Below, one piece after another: positions 35,501 through 44,639 of a DNA stretch of 64,000 bases. This DNA comes from Hyposmocoma kahamanoa (taxonomy: Eukaryota; Arthropoda; Insecta; Lepidoptera; Cosmopterigidae), in the NCBI RefSeq assembly GCF_003589595.1, contig NW_020654229.1:3409130-3473129 (forward strand), in the 5' to 3' direction. A model generated the notes under the pieces. It did not search any database, was not told the DNA's origin, and worked only from the letters and a program-made list of their open reading frames with translations. Every line of letters starts with the position of its first letter. The stretch's first letter is position 1. The translations under genes were made by a program, and so were the position numbers.

Positions 35501-38500
35501 CGTAGCGCCTTCTATGAGATGTTTTGTTGTTATATGTTTTTTTTTTATCAAAAAATCTAAAATAAGCATTTTTAAGTTTTTATTGAATTGATATTCAGTT
35601 ATTTTTTGTGAAATTACTCTACTAGTTTATTGTAATTATTAATACAAAGATCGAACACTCAGAAACTTAAATAAAACTATTAAATTATAATTATAAAACT
35701 TTCATAGACTTTTCATAGACTAAAAAGTCGCTAAAAAACCAAATACAAAGACACAACAACACGCACATAGAAGAACTCGTGAGGTCCGCTGGTTCGTTCA
35801 GTGGCTTAGTTGGTATAGCGGCACGGTATGCTAGAAGACGTCGGTTCGAATCCGGCCGGATCGAAGGAATTTTTTCCGAGTGTTCGATCTTTGTATTAAT
35901 AATTATAATAAGCATTTTGTTTGATTTCAGTCTTTCTCAATAAAGATTGATTAAGGCTGTGCTAAGTCGATTTTAGAGATGTTAATTCTAGGGTTCCCCC
36001 TTGTATGGCTATGCTAATGCATTGGTCAAGGTACCTGCCCTTGGGTTTCCCAGACAGTCTATTAATTTATTGGATAAAATTTTATTTATGTAATTTAATC
36101 CTATCTTCTTAGTATCTCTTAATATCTTCTAGCAATTAAAATTCAGATCAAATTGCTACATATATGTTTGATTCTTGTTTATTTAAACAAATACGTTACT
36201 GATTTATATTCTCAAATTTATTCGTTCCGATAAATGGGCCGGTGAGAGTATATAGGTATAACAATAAATAAAGCAAGCCTGTATAATATAGTCCCACTAC
36301 AGGGCACAGGCCTCCACTCACAACGGAAGGCTTGAGTTGTAATTGAGTAGTTGCAATAATGGTCGGGAACCCACACATATTCATTAAATTGCTTTGCAGA
36401 CGTGTGTAGGTTACCTCACGACATCGAGTATATAACCAGAAATAGAGAAGAAAAGTCGTTTAATTTGTTTGAAAACTATTCTGCCATATCATTGCTATGA
36501 ATTCGAAACAATTGATGGGTGTCGTCAATTGTTTAAATTTAAATGGGACCAATATCGAGGTACCCACTTTCCAACAAAAAAGAATCATGAAAATCCGTTC
36601 TCAAATGCCAGAGTAACTAAACCCACAACCAAACAAAAAATACTGTGAATTGTGAGAATTGAGACTTTCTTCCTTTTTTGAAGTAGGAAAAAAGGAGGAG
36701 GTTCACAATTCAACGGTATCTTTTATTTCGAAGAAGGGTAGAAAATTAGGGGATGAGTCCGTTTACTGGATCTCACCCACTTTTCATTAACCGATTTCGA
36801 TAAAACTTGGCAAATAGATGTAATTTTACAAATTTTTGAGGTGAGTTTTTTTGTTATAAAAAAGATATATATGTTTAAATTGGTAACAAAGCAATCTCGG
36901 AAAGATATTCGTCACTATAGACTTCGTTATGAAATAAAAGGAAAATTCGGGTATATCCGAATCCCCTAACTTGCTATCCTTACAGGTGGAATATTTTCTT
37001 CGAACTTCAATGGGACCTCTAATAAGAAACCATTTACCGGGCGTAGACTTAATCAAAGTCAAAGTCAAAGATTATTTATTCCATAGGTAAAATAAATTTA
37101 CACTTGAAAACGTCACATTTAAGCTACTGCTCGTTCACTACGCTGACCTCCCTGAGAAGAACGAGCAAGAAACTCTAGGGATTGCTCTTTTCAAATAAAC
37201 TTAAATGCTATGGAATACACTTTGAATCAAATTTGTGTGGTTTCTGGAGCCATGTCGTCTTCCCATACATCTTTATCTAACACGTAGTCTTCAACTTTGT
37301 AATATGATTTTTCGATCAAAATATTTTTAATGTAGTCTGTAATAAATATGTAGTTCCACGAATACATAATGACATGGAGTTCTTGTGGGGAAATCCTCTA
37401 AGTAGTAAGCAAATAATCAAAACAAATAATTAAATGATATTACATGAAATTGAGTTGAAAAACTTATGGAGAAATGTCACTGTACCTACTTAGCTAGAGT
37501 TATATATTAAGAATTGCTTACATTTATGTAAGAGCGTGCTCGCCAACGTACTTTTTCAAATTTGGCGTGGTAAGCAACTATTATATTATGATGATTTTTT
37601 CTGAATAAATAAATACAAAATCGATCAAAAATATTTCTCATAGATGGCGCTACGGCTAAAAAGTCGTTGAAAAACAAAATACAAAGATTCAACAAACAAG
37701 CACATAGAAAAAATCGTGAGGGAGCATGACATACGTAGCGTCCGCCACGGTTTGCTAGAAGACGTTCGAATCCGGCCGGATCAAAGGAATTTTTGGTAAG
37801 TGTTCACTCTTTGCATTAATAATTACAGACAATATCTTTCTGTCTTTTATTAGTGTTATCAGTACTATATGGGAGTGCAATGTGATGTTTGAGAATCGTG
37901 GACTTAATAAATAATTGCTTATTATAGTTGCTAACTGACTTCAAAAAAAGGAGAAGGTTCTGAATTCTATGCATTTCTTTTGTGGGTATGTTAATTTCGA
38001 AGATTATTTTTTATTATGGGATTTTTTTAAATTTATTTATTCATAATCAAACTGCCTCCGTGGCCGAACGTTTACCATGCCGGAATGCCACGCAGAGGTC
38101 CCGGGTTCGATTCCCGGGTCGGGAGAAATATTTGTATGGCCTACATATGTTTCTCTCGTGAGTTTGGGTGTAATTTATGTATTTATGTGTGTGTCCATGG
38201 CACCCGCGACACAGGGATTCCATAGTGCGAGGCGAGTTATACCAATTATTTATCCTGCCAAACTGGAACTTATAATGTTTAAAGTTTTTTTTTCTTAAAT
38301 AAAAATGTTACAATTATAAAAAGAAAAACAATGTACTTACAATTGTTTCTATCACCGTCAAACAGCTTGTGGAATCGTAAGAAGTCTGGCCGCCCTCCGA
38401 AGAACTTGCCATTCTCATTCAAAACTTCCCTGATCAAGTCTAGATTATTGACTACAACGCACTTAGAACTGCCCAAAGTTAGTTTGAAAATGTCCCCATA

Positions 38501-38725
38501 ATCTTTAGCCAATTCAGTAAAAGACTGGAAAGGCGATTCATGTTTTCCCAGTAAATGTAAACTGCCAACTACGGGCAAAGCCACAGGCCCCGGGGGCGAC
38601 TTCAACACCTCTATCTTTCCATTACCATATTTCGATATTCTTTTCAGGTGAATGGTTTTTTCCGAAAAGAATCTATATATGAAGGCTATTAAAGCCGCTA
38701 TGGAAAGAACTATGAACGCACTCAT
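26517..38725 (-). CDS. spo: Cytochrome P450 CYP307A1 (spook), ecdysteroid synthesis
   Basis: Three exons: 38725-38341, 28699-28540 and 27594-26517 (minus strand). Junctions are T|CT (Ser129) and AG|A (Arg182), all with GT-AG introns; the product is 540 residues. Visible features: N-terminal membrane anchor (1-20), hinge PPGP (44-47), C-helix Trp135 followed by Lys-Arg-Arg-Arg, I-helix FLGGHSS (314-319) in place of the usual (A/G)GxDT, ExxR Glu372-Arg375, FDPSRF (423-428), and heme motif FSIGKRTCIG with Cys486. A charged insert of about 30 extra residues precedes the heme motif. The GGHS I-helix and overall sequence identify CYP307. The family acts in the endoplasmic reticulum of prothoracic-gland cells in the unresolved 'black box' steps after 7-dehydrocholesterol. 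Start chosen at 38725: the in-frame ATG at 38848 lies upstream of the TATA box. No frameshift or stop is seen. Confidence 0.97.
27640..27990 (+). mobile_element. RTE-type LINE C-terminal relic in spook intron 2
   Basis: Frames read EVKALRSNSGAALMDKLQKS and, after a stop, NEKRLRKQNYKGRANGQVNK and RRTYNDLIKDTLENG. This is the standard C-terminal layout of RTE-type elements (RLxWFGHVxRM, then GRxxRGRPRRTYLD). It is antisense to spook and disrupted. Confidence 0.75.
28190..28500 (+). mobile_element. Second RTE-type LINE relic in spook intron 2
   Basis: A different RTE subfamily: APVREKMRSSRLAWLDM, then NVDGYKGRGKPKKIWMYSVK and DDMDKKGVSMKMTADR, followed by a CGACCCCACCTAGTG 3' end and an AAGAAGAA tail. 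It ends 40 bp from the exon 2 donor. Frames are shifted and one stop replaces the Trp-Met-Asp region. Confidence 0.8.
28770..29110 (+). repeat. Family D start fused to LINE-tail-like sequence
   Basis: 28781-28850 matches the family D beginning (ACCGACTTCAAAAAAAGAAA...). It is followed by AAACGTTTATTCAGC, a motif seen at LINE 3' ends, and by AATCAAAGTCAAA at about 29051, also found at 37057. A patchwork of old ends in spook intron 1. Confidence 0.4.
29155..29512 (-). repeat. Family D repeat, long copy in spook intron 1
   Basis: Reverse copy containing the block shared with 23120-23230 and ending at CTTTTTTGAAGTCGGTTAAA (29490-29512). It is in the sense orientation of spook. Confidence 0.75.
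29557..29813. mobile_element. Intact MITE (GCCTTACTTTCT family)
   Basis: Inverted ends GCCTTACTTTCTCAAACTCG and CGAGTTTAAGAAAGTAAAGC bound about 257 bp. This is the empty-site version of the element at 3001-3835, which has a 609-bp TA-target insertion. Confidence 0.75.
30040..30120 (+). repeat. Dispersed fragment shared with 58115-58150
   Basis: TTGGTGTAACGGGCTAGTGT and CCGCAACTCGACG are matched inverted at 58115-58150 (CGTCGAGTTGCGGACACCAG). Element type unknown; it could be one end of a TIR element. Confidence 0.4.
30121..31205. other. Spook intron 1, unassigned part
   Basis: AT-rich sequence. A weak family A-like remnant (AGCGCCATCTGTTAATAATC, about 30400-30560) is the only repeat I can name. 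No exon is supported. Confidence 0.35.
31210..31445 (-). repeat. Family C repeat in spook intron 1
   Basis: Reverse copy running from GTCTAGGCAAGTACGG through GCCGCCAAGCAGTAGTG to CGACTTGTTCGTCCCG. It is degenerate, with no coding frame. Confidence 0.7.
31885..32190 (+). repeat. Family D fragment joined to family C fragment
   Basis: A shortened family D copy (31890-32030) ends in GGCCGGTTTTTTAG and is followed at about 32045 by a family C start (GGGACGTACAAGTCACGCGCC). The same D-to-C order with ACTGAGATTATTAT between them suggests one insertion beside another. Confidence 0.6.
32525..32600 (+). repeat. tRNA-like SINE head
   Basis: GTAGGTGGTCCAGCGGTTAAA is an A-box-like segment and GGATTCAATTCCC is a B-box-like one, about 30 bp apart. 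It lacks a clear acceptor stem and is a degraded SINE promoter. Confidence 0.45.
32601..33013. other. Spook intron 1, unassigned part
   Basis: No repeat or exon recognised. The short plus-strand frame 32821-33027 runs into the hAT-like MITE and has no known domain. Confidence 0.35.
33014..33315 (-). mobile_element. hAT-like MITE copy 2
   Basis: Element 33022-33307 is the inverted-orientation copy of 13006-13284, with ends CATTGACTTACAA and TTGTAAGTCAATG. The flanking 8-mers TACACCGT and ATCACCGT match at 6 of 8 positions, a decayed target duplication. It is in spook intron 1. Confidence 0.8.
33525..33905 (+). repeat. Family C repeats, head-to-head pair
   Basis: A plus copy (33530-33770: CGGGATGAACAAGTCGTGCG ... 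GGCGGCAGAAATTGATAAGG) is followed by an inverted part (33790-33900: GGTGAAATTACAGGTACATG ...). Together they can form a hairpin. Confidence 0.7.
33906..34605. other. Spook intron 1, AT-rich, unassigned
   Basis: Mostly A/T-rich sequence with TTATATAATTATAT-type runs around 34180-34215. No repeat family or exon identified. Confidence 0.35.
34606..34800 (+). repeat. Family C fragment
   Basis: GTTGACAAGTCCACATTATT, CACATTACTGCATGGCGGCAG and GTTCACAAGGAACTCTACTGC mark a partial plus copy. The trailing TTGTAATTATGATAATATTTG is the family C right flank also seen at 40437. Confidence 0.6.
34801..35365. other. Spook intron 1, unassigned
   Basis: No feature supported. Short AATAATAATAA runs near 34915 and 34978 may be SINE tails. 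Confidence 0.3.
35370..35910. mobile_element. Two family A copies in opposite orientation
   Basis: 35380-35530 is a minus copy (tRNA-like module inverted) and 35634-35907 a plus copy. The plus copy lies between TTAATACAAAGATCGAACAC (35640) and its inverse (35882-35900). Its module has clear A-box TGGCTTAGTTGG and B-box GGTTCGAATCC. Confidence 0.65.
35911..36418. other. Spook intron 1, unassigned
   Basis: Contains a degraded SINE-like stretch near 36290-36320 (AGTCCCACTACAGGGCACAGG) but no gene. Confidence 0.3.
36420..36850. repeat. Foldback end fragment and inverted family D pieces
   Basis: 36424-36500 matches the end of the 10.7-kb foldback (GAGTATATAACCAGAAATAG). 36530-36690 is a minus family D part and 36690-36850 a plus family D part, so the D pieces face each other. 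Confidence 0.6.
37056..37345 (-). mobile_element. Jockey/CR1-type LINE C-terminal tail
   Basis: The minus strand encodes a tail similar to 41911-42129 (YKVEDYVLDKDVWEDD-like residues) and ends at TTTGACTTTGACTTTGA (37056-37072), a microsatellite typical of such LINE 3' ends. The frame is broken. Confidence 0.6.
37610..37840 (+). repeat. Family A repeat
   Basis: Plus copy from TTTCTCATAGATGGCGCTAC to TTGCATTAATAATTACAG. The tRNA-like module is damaged: about 25 bp of the A-box side is lost. Confidence 0.6.
38051..38245 (+). mobile_element. Family B SINE near spook exon 1
   Basis: The best tRNA-like head of family B: TGCCTCCGTGGCCGAACG and GGTTCGATTCCCGGG, then GAGAAATATTTGTATGGCC and GTGTCCATGGCACCCGCG. 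It lies about 100 bp inside intron 1 from the exon 1 donor, antisense to spook. Confidence 0.75.
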
Positions 38726-38784
38726 GTTTTTTTCTTTTAAAAGAAATTTTATAAGTGTACGTCCGGGCCTGAGCTCACCGCAAC

Positions 38785-38818
38785 TGCGACGATGCGCGTG
38801 CGCCGATGACTTATATAC
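38785..38818 (-). promoter_or_regulatory. spook core promoter: TATA box and initiator
   Basis: On the minus strand TATATAA begins at 38817 and a CAGTT initiator-like site has its A at 38785, a spacing of 32 bp. This places transcription start about 60 bp before the ATG at 38725 and gives a short 5' UTR without upstream ATGs. Confidence 0.65.
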
Positions 38819-39087
38819 GCTCAATTTGCATGATGTTTTGTGATCCATATTTTTTGCGTGTGCGTGTTTTTGTATGGGATATGTGGAGGTTTTAGTATGG
38901 GTGTTTAAATTATTGGGATGTTATAGAGGGCTGTGCGCAGCTGCTAACACGTAAGTAAAGTTAGCATGGTGCAATCAAGAACCAATTAAATCGCTCCCTT
39001 GTTGGAATATGGTCACATCTGTAAAATTACATCTTTTCAGGAAAGAGTTTAAAGATACTCAAATAAAATTAGTCAACTTCTTTATGC

Positions 39088-39543
39088 TTAAGAGGGAGCA
39101 TGCCAAAAAAGTTTTAACGTTGGCTCCGCCAAAATTTGTGAAACAAATATATGCGTGAAGTTCGCGTGTCATGCGACAGGAGATGTTGAATTTTGCGCAT
39201 TAAAAGTACCAAATTCGTTTTAGCGGAATGACTCTAAAACTAAAGGGATTAAAAAACATCCGCAGTGACAGTTCTCGATCATGCATAAATATAATTAATT
39301 ATCTAATTTTTGTCCTAATAACCTGTAGCATTTCGAGGATGAATCGAAAAAATGTGAAAATTAGAGGTCATTTCGTGATTTTTATCTATCGAGGAAACTT
39401 TATTGTTTTATGTTTCTGCTTAATGTCTATGCTTGAATATATCGCGTAGTTACTCGTACAATATTTTATTTTTAACTTTAAAGTGGATATACCCCTCTAA
39501 AATCAAATCGAAGATTAGGAATTTTTCCTCTGCTCCCTCTTAA
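39088..39543. mobile_element. TTAA-target element (448 bp) upstream of spook
   Basis: Element 39092-39539 has inverted ends GAGGGAGCA and TGCTCCCTC and is flanked by TTAA on both sides (39088-39091, 39540-39543). TTAA duplication is characteristic of piggyBac-type transposition. A truncated copy lies at 41374-41752. It sits about 300 bp upstream of the spook TATA box. Confidence 0.75.
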
Positions 39544-39599
39544 CTAGGTGTCCTTAAATTTCACATGTACATTGTACATAAAATGTTTGATAAAAGTTA

Positions 39600-39805
39600 T
39601 TTTTAACCGACTTCAAAATAGGAGGAAGTTCTCAATTCTACTGTATTTTTTTGTGTATATGTCCCATTTAAATTTAAAGAAAACATTCCATCCCTAAGAG
39701 TGGCTAACTTGGGGATGAATCCAGTTTCGCGTACTTCCCTCTTACCGATCTTAATAAAACTTATCATATAGATGTAATTCCTTTTAAAGTCAGTTTTTTA
39801 TTTAA
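39600..39805 (+). repeat. Family D repeat (short)
   Basis: ACCGACTTCAAAATAGGAGG start, then a deletion of the central part, GGCTAACTTGGGGATGAATCC and CTTACCGATCTTAATAAAAC. Confidence 0.7.
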
Positions 39806-39864
39806 TAATATTAGACGATGATGGCTTTCTTGTGATATTAAGCACTTTAGCCGTATCACATGTG

Positions 39865-40560
39865 GACGAGACGAACTAGTTGTGCGCCTGATGGTAAGCG
39901 ACACGCCTGGTCATAGCAGTTGCAGTGCCACTCAGAGCTTTAAGCCGGAAAGTCCGGAGGTACACTGTCACTGCGCCCGTCACCCTGATACATAAGTTGA
40001 CAAGTCCCATGTGCCTATAATTTCACCTCTTGCCCTTTAAAACCGTAAAACAGTAATGTTTACATTATCGATTGGCGACAGAAATAGGTCAGGTGGCAGT
40101 TCTTCCCTGGACGCTTTACTGCCACGAACTTATATTGCAATTATCATCGACTTACAATTATATGGACGTCGGGTCCGCGCTAAAAAGTGTCCGAACTTAT
40201 AGGGCGTTAAAATCATATACAGAGCGTCATTCACGCTTTAGTCTTCGTTTGTTTCTTCTGACAGCGAAGCAAGCAAAATTAGACAATACTGCGATGACAT
40301 TACAATTAAAAAATTCAACGTTTTAGCTTTTTCATATTCCTTTACATGTCACTACGTTTAAATAGGTTGACTTGGGACATTTTTTTCGTGGTTTTTGTAT
40401 TAGACCCGTCGTCCATTTATTTGTAAGTCAATGGCAATTATGATAATATTTGTTATTCTGCTAAAATTTTCATGCAGTAATCCTCTCAATACTGCATTCC
40501 AGTTTTGAAGATAACTTGTGAAATTACATGCACATGGTACTTATTAACTTATATCTCAGG
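39865..40560 (+). repeat. Family C copy split by a hAT-like MITE
   Basis: Left part 39868-40145 (GAACTAGTTGTGCGCCTGAT ... ACTTATATTGCAAATTAT) and right part 40434-40560 (GCAATTATGATAATATTTG ...). The join matches the uninterrupted flank at 34728-34750. Confidence 0.7.
40146..40433 (+). mobile_element. hAT-like MITE copy 3 (288 bp)
   Basis: Ends CATCGACTTACAA and TTGTAAGTCAATG. The right duplicate is GCAATTAT (40434-40441), the left one has an extra A (GCAAATTAT, 40137-40145). It is inserted in a family C copy, so it is younger than that copy. Confidence 0.8.
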
Positions 40561-40679
40561 CGATTTAAAGCTCAGACTGGCAACGTCATTCGATATATCT
40601 CGATAGATATAGCGTCCTTTCAGTACTCTAGGTATATACCATTCAGGGCCCCACTGTATGGTAATTAAAATATATAATG

Positions 40680-41140
40680 CGATCCCAATAAATATAAAAA
40701 CACAAGATACACATAAGGCCTTTGTAATCCATCTAAAGAGCTATCTACAGAGCAAAGCTTTTTATTCACTTAAAGAATACTTTTAAAAAAATTGTGCTTT
40801 GAAACGAATTGCCAAGTTTATAATTTCTAAAGTATGTCTAATAGACAGACATAAGTGTATCAGGATTGAGACGTAAATGTAAAAGGAATTAGTAATATTT
40901 ATTGTTGATATTGCATTAAATTCTGTTTGGTTTTTTTTTGTTATTAATCGTTCTTAATTTTATTTAAATAATGTAGAATTTTCTTATTGAATTTCTTTTA
41001 ATTTTAGTTTAATAATGTTAAGTAAAGTAAGGATATAATGCCCTCAGAATGTTGCAGTGCCCCCACGGGGTGTTACATGTCAAGTACCATAAGCATGTAA
41101 GCATGTAACTTGCAAATAAAGAATATGAATATAATATAAA
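40680..41140 (+). mobile_element. Non-LTR retrotransposon 3' end
   Basis: A frame at about 40713-40790 reads FVIHLKSYLQSKAFYSLKEY, the end of a Jockey-type polyprotein, and the element closes at GCAAATAAAGAATATGAATA (41111-41130), with AATAAA and a short repeated tail. No RT core is present. Confidence 0.65.
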
Positions 41141-41373
41141 AAGGAGTGACAAGGTGGACTTCCCTCACAAGTACCTCTGCTACTACTGCCTTTTGCTTGT
41201 GGGTGTTATGATACCTAGCATGGTAATAATTTGTTTAAACTTAAATGCTAGTGGTGTCTTTTGCCACCATTTTCACATGTTCCGACATTATAGAAAACAC
41301 GAAACGACTTTGTTGGTAAATTAAAAACAATTAAGATGTATTTTTGACTTATGCGCTTTAGTTAGCCGAACCT

Positions 41374-41752
41374 ACATGCGACAGGAGATGTTGAATTTTG
41401 CGCATTAAAAGTACCAAATTCGTTTTAGCGGAATAACTCTAAAACTAAAGGGATTAAAAAAAAATCCGTAGTGACAGTTGTCGATCATGCATAAATATAA
41501 TTAATTATCTAATAGGACAAACCTAATAACCTGTAGCATTTCGAGGATAAATCGAAAAAATGTGAAAATTAGAGGTCATTTCGTGATTTTTATCTATCGA
41601 GGAAACTTTATTGTTTTATGTTTCTGATTAATGTCTATGCTTGAATATATCGTGTAGTTACTCATACAATATTTTATTTTTAACTTTAAAGTGGATATAC
41701 CCCTCTAAAATCAAATCGATAATTAGGAATTTTTCCTCTGCTCCTTCTTACG
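41374..41752 (+). repeat. Truncated copy of the TTAA element
   Basis: Nearly identical to 39168-39540 over about 380 bp (ATGCGACAGGAGATGTTGAA ... TTTTTCCTCTGCTCC). The left end is missing and the right TIR ends CTTCTTAC instead of CCTCTTAA. Confidence 0.8.
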
Positions 41753-41819
41753 ATTGTCGCATTTGTATGTTCATACAAATCCGTCCAAAGCGTTAGAGAT
41801 GGGGTTAAATAGGGGATAA

Positions 41820-42140
41820 TAAAAGAAAACGTAATTTTTTAAACTACTGCTCGTTCACTGTGCCGACTTCCCAGAGAAGAACAAACAAGAAGCTCTAGGA
41901 ATTGCTCTTTTCAAATAAACTTAAATGCTATAGAATACACTTTGAACCATATTTGTGTGGAATCTAGACTAATGTTGTATTTCCATACATTTTTATCTAA
42001 CACGTAGTTTACAATTTTGTAATATGACTTTTCAATTAAAATACTTTTAATGTAAGTTTTAAACTTAGTAAATGGTAATATTAATATATGCTCCGGAATC
42101 TTATTGTAAAAACGTATACAGTTCCCCATAAAAGAACCGT
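41820..42140 (-). mobile_element. Jockey/CR1-type LINE C-terminal tail
   Basis: The minus-strand frame at 42129-41911 begins MGNCIRFYNKIPEHILILPF and ends near YKIVNYVLDKNVW, the conserved C-terminal segment after the RT domain (YNKIP, FK, YY, W). A diverged copy lies at 37056-37345. Confidence 0.7.
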
Positions 42141-42169
42141 TTACCTTAGTTAAACGAAATTGTGGTACG

Positions 42170-42197
42170 TGGTGGTGGTGGTGGTGGTGGTGGTGGA
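42170..42197 (+). repeat. GGT microsatellite
   Basis: Uninterrupted GGT repeats of about nine units directly upstream (on the minus strand) of the LINE tail. Confidence 0.9.
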
Positions 42198-42199
42198 TT

Positions 42200-44030
42200 T
42201 TGGACTTAGTTCTAAGGTTAATATTTTATCTTCTTTCTTAATTAAGCTATGTGTATTTTTACGGGCATACTAAATATTTGAGTAAGTATACTGTGATGCC
42301 ACAGTCATGATACCAGTCTCAAAGTAATAATAAATATCCCAAACAAAATATAAAGCAAAACTAATCGCGCTCGTCTTCTATTCTATAATTTCGAATCAGC
42401 TCTCTCTCTTCCACACTCCTTTTCTCTCACTCCCGCCTTAAGATACGTTCACGTACATGTGTTCAGATCTAACAATCCCACATAAATGATATTATATAAA
42501 AAAGGCTTTAAAACAAAAATTGACAATGATCTTGGTCAAGTATTATCGGAATCAAAATTTTCCAATATGGCCGCCTATAATAATATTAAAATTCATATAA
42601 AACTCATTGCGCTGAATCTCTGCAACTGACGACTATACAGCTGGGGCTTTCTGGAACATTTAAGAATACGAACTTGACACCATCGTACCAAATATCTGGC
42701 TCCCTTCCCAAATAAACCTAACAATATCACACCAATTATCCTGTTAAACCCAACTAAAGAAAATTATGTACTGAAATATAAAGTACTACTCCACCAGTCA
42801 CAAGAATCCTTAAATACGACAAACGATATAACGTGTTCAGTAACATTGAATCAAAATTTCTGACATCCGCTGGTTATACTATTTGGATAGGCGACGGTCA
42901 CCGCCTAAAGCTCTGTGGTCCAATTTCCGCAACTTACTTTTGCCCGATGATTGACTGAAACTGTATATGACTACGACTTACATATTTAGTTAAAAGTTGT
43001 ACAAAATAAATAAATACATAAGCTTGTCCTGTATGTATCCCATTATTATTAATCAAATTGCGGTAAAACTTTTTCTACTCCTGACTATAATTTGTCAATT
43101 TTAATTTTTTAAACCATATCACGAAGACGCTCTTTTTAGCCCTGTATTAAAATTCTATTATCTATAGTACTGAAATAAAAAAATTCATTGAAAAAAGAAC
43201 GTCGTATTTTTGCTAATTAAAATAACCGCCTCCTGGTTGGTTAAATTGGCCTAAAAGTCTTGCAATAGGGCCATAAACCCTTATAAAAAATGGGTTCTAA
43301 ATGATCTAATATTTCTCTGTTTTTTTTTTGTTGCGTTTATTCGGCTTAGTTTTGAGTTTGTTGTCATGGATAACAAAATATACAATAAACATTGATTGTG
43401 TTTCATTATTTTATTTACTCGTAGAAATGAAAATGAAAAAATAGTTTATTTCTACCATCACAAACTACAAAACTTTGTGTTAAATATATTAATAAGTACT
43501 AGTTGTTTATTAGATAATTATAGTTTGTCAGGAAGCTGAAATCTAAACTAGGTCGAAACCTGTGCTGTAGCTTTCAGGCCTCCCCCACTACTTAGACTTA
43601 GAATGGAAGCACTTAACAATTAACAAAAAGTATGTCTGGTGTGTGAGTGTCTGTCTGTCTGTAGTAGATATTTTATAACTACATAATTAGATCTTAAAAT
43701 CTCGTACCTCAAACACGGTGCTCGACTTTAACAACCCCCATTATACAACGCATGCACAGAATACTATTATTGCACATTAAAAATTGCAATGATAAAAGCA
43801 ATAGAAAACAGAAGAAGAAACATGTTTGAATATATGTCCATAATAATGAATTAAGATCATAATTGAAGAGAAGTTAGAAGAAAAAAGAAGTAGACGATTA
43901 TCGAGAACAGCATTTATCAAAATGACCATTAATAGAGGTCAAGGATCTGTCTATAGATTGTGATAAACGTAGGAAGCTACCTTTTTCAAGCTACTACCAA
44001 AGAGCATGACTGTTAAAATAGGTGTTAGAT
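42200..44030. other. Intergenic DNA without supported genes
   Basis: AT-rich; an AAAATAAATAAATAC end at about 43005 suggests another old LINE 3' end. No coding region recognised. Confidence 0.35.
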
Positions 44031-44044
44031 GCTTTCATCGTATT

Positions 44045-44160
44045 TATGACCAATCGCGCAAATGAAATATCGCGCATTTACGCTTTCGCGCAACTGACCA
44101 TTCGCGCAAATGAACTATCAAGCATTTAAGCTTTCGCACTATCGTCACTCGCGAAATCAG
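44045..44160 (+). repeat. 48-bp tandem repeat, two units
   Basis: The units start at about 44052 and 44100 and share TCGCGCAAATGAA, ATC..GCATTTA.GCTTTCGC and AACTGACC/ATCGTC. CG-rich hexamers (TCGCGC) recur five times inside an AT-rich background. Confidence 0.7.
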
Positions 44161-44555
44161 CATTCGCACTCACGTAGTACACCCATCTATAATTGCACAG
44201 CAAAAACACTAATCATTATTTAATAACAGAAAGACACAAACAAAATGTAGGACTTCTGCTTGTCTAAAAGAAATTTGTTTCTGCAGACATAAATACAGGA
44301 CACAATACAACAAAACAAATAATCTGTAACACAAAAACAATTATCAATTATATTAAATCATTATTAACTATACGTAAATACTTTAAATTCATATTTCATA
44401 ATATAATACCCTTAGAATAATAACGTATAGAAACCTAGTCCGCACACGCTGAGTGAGGCAAATTGAAGCGCGCCCAATGGGCCTACACGAGCGGGCGGGC
44501 CTTCAGTGCTCAAGGTTAACTTGCACCGCGAACAGCTCCAGAATATTAGCTAAAA

Positions 44556-44636
44556 ATGACGAAATGTGCGGTAAATGAGTGTAAAAATACGTCAGACGAA
44601 CATAAAATAGATACTAACATCACATTCCACAAGGAA
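44556..44636 (+). CDS. THAP-like domain first exon (isolated)
   Basis: ATG at 44556 opens MTKCAVNECKNTSDEHKI, ending NITFHKE at a phase-0 GT at 44637 (27 codons). If unspliced the frame ends after 13 more codons. C4-x4-C9 and the FHKE ending match the first strand-loop of a THAP (C2CH) domain. The upstream 44440-44545 region is unusually GC-rich, as a promoter would be. The matching His-containing half is not found in the next 2 kb. Compare 21482-21577: same C-x4-C start, same phase-0 donor after Glu. Could be a relic of a P-like transposon family or a real distal exon. Confidence 0.45.
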
Positions 44637-44639
44637 GTA

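Noticed and set aside
38726..38848. 41-residue N-terminal extension of spook from the ATG at 38848
   Set aside because: It lies upstream of the TATA box and initiator, and the extension puts a hydrophilic stretch before the P450 membrane anchor.
44045..44160. CRISPR-like array
   Set aside because: Units are adjacent and imperfect without unique spacers, and the genome is eukaryotic.
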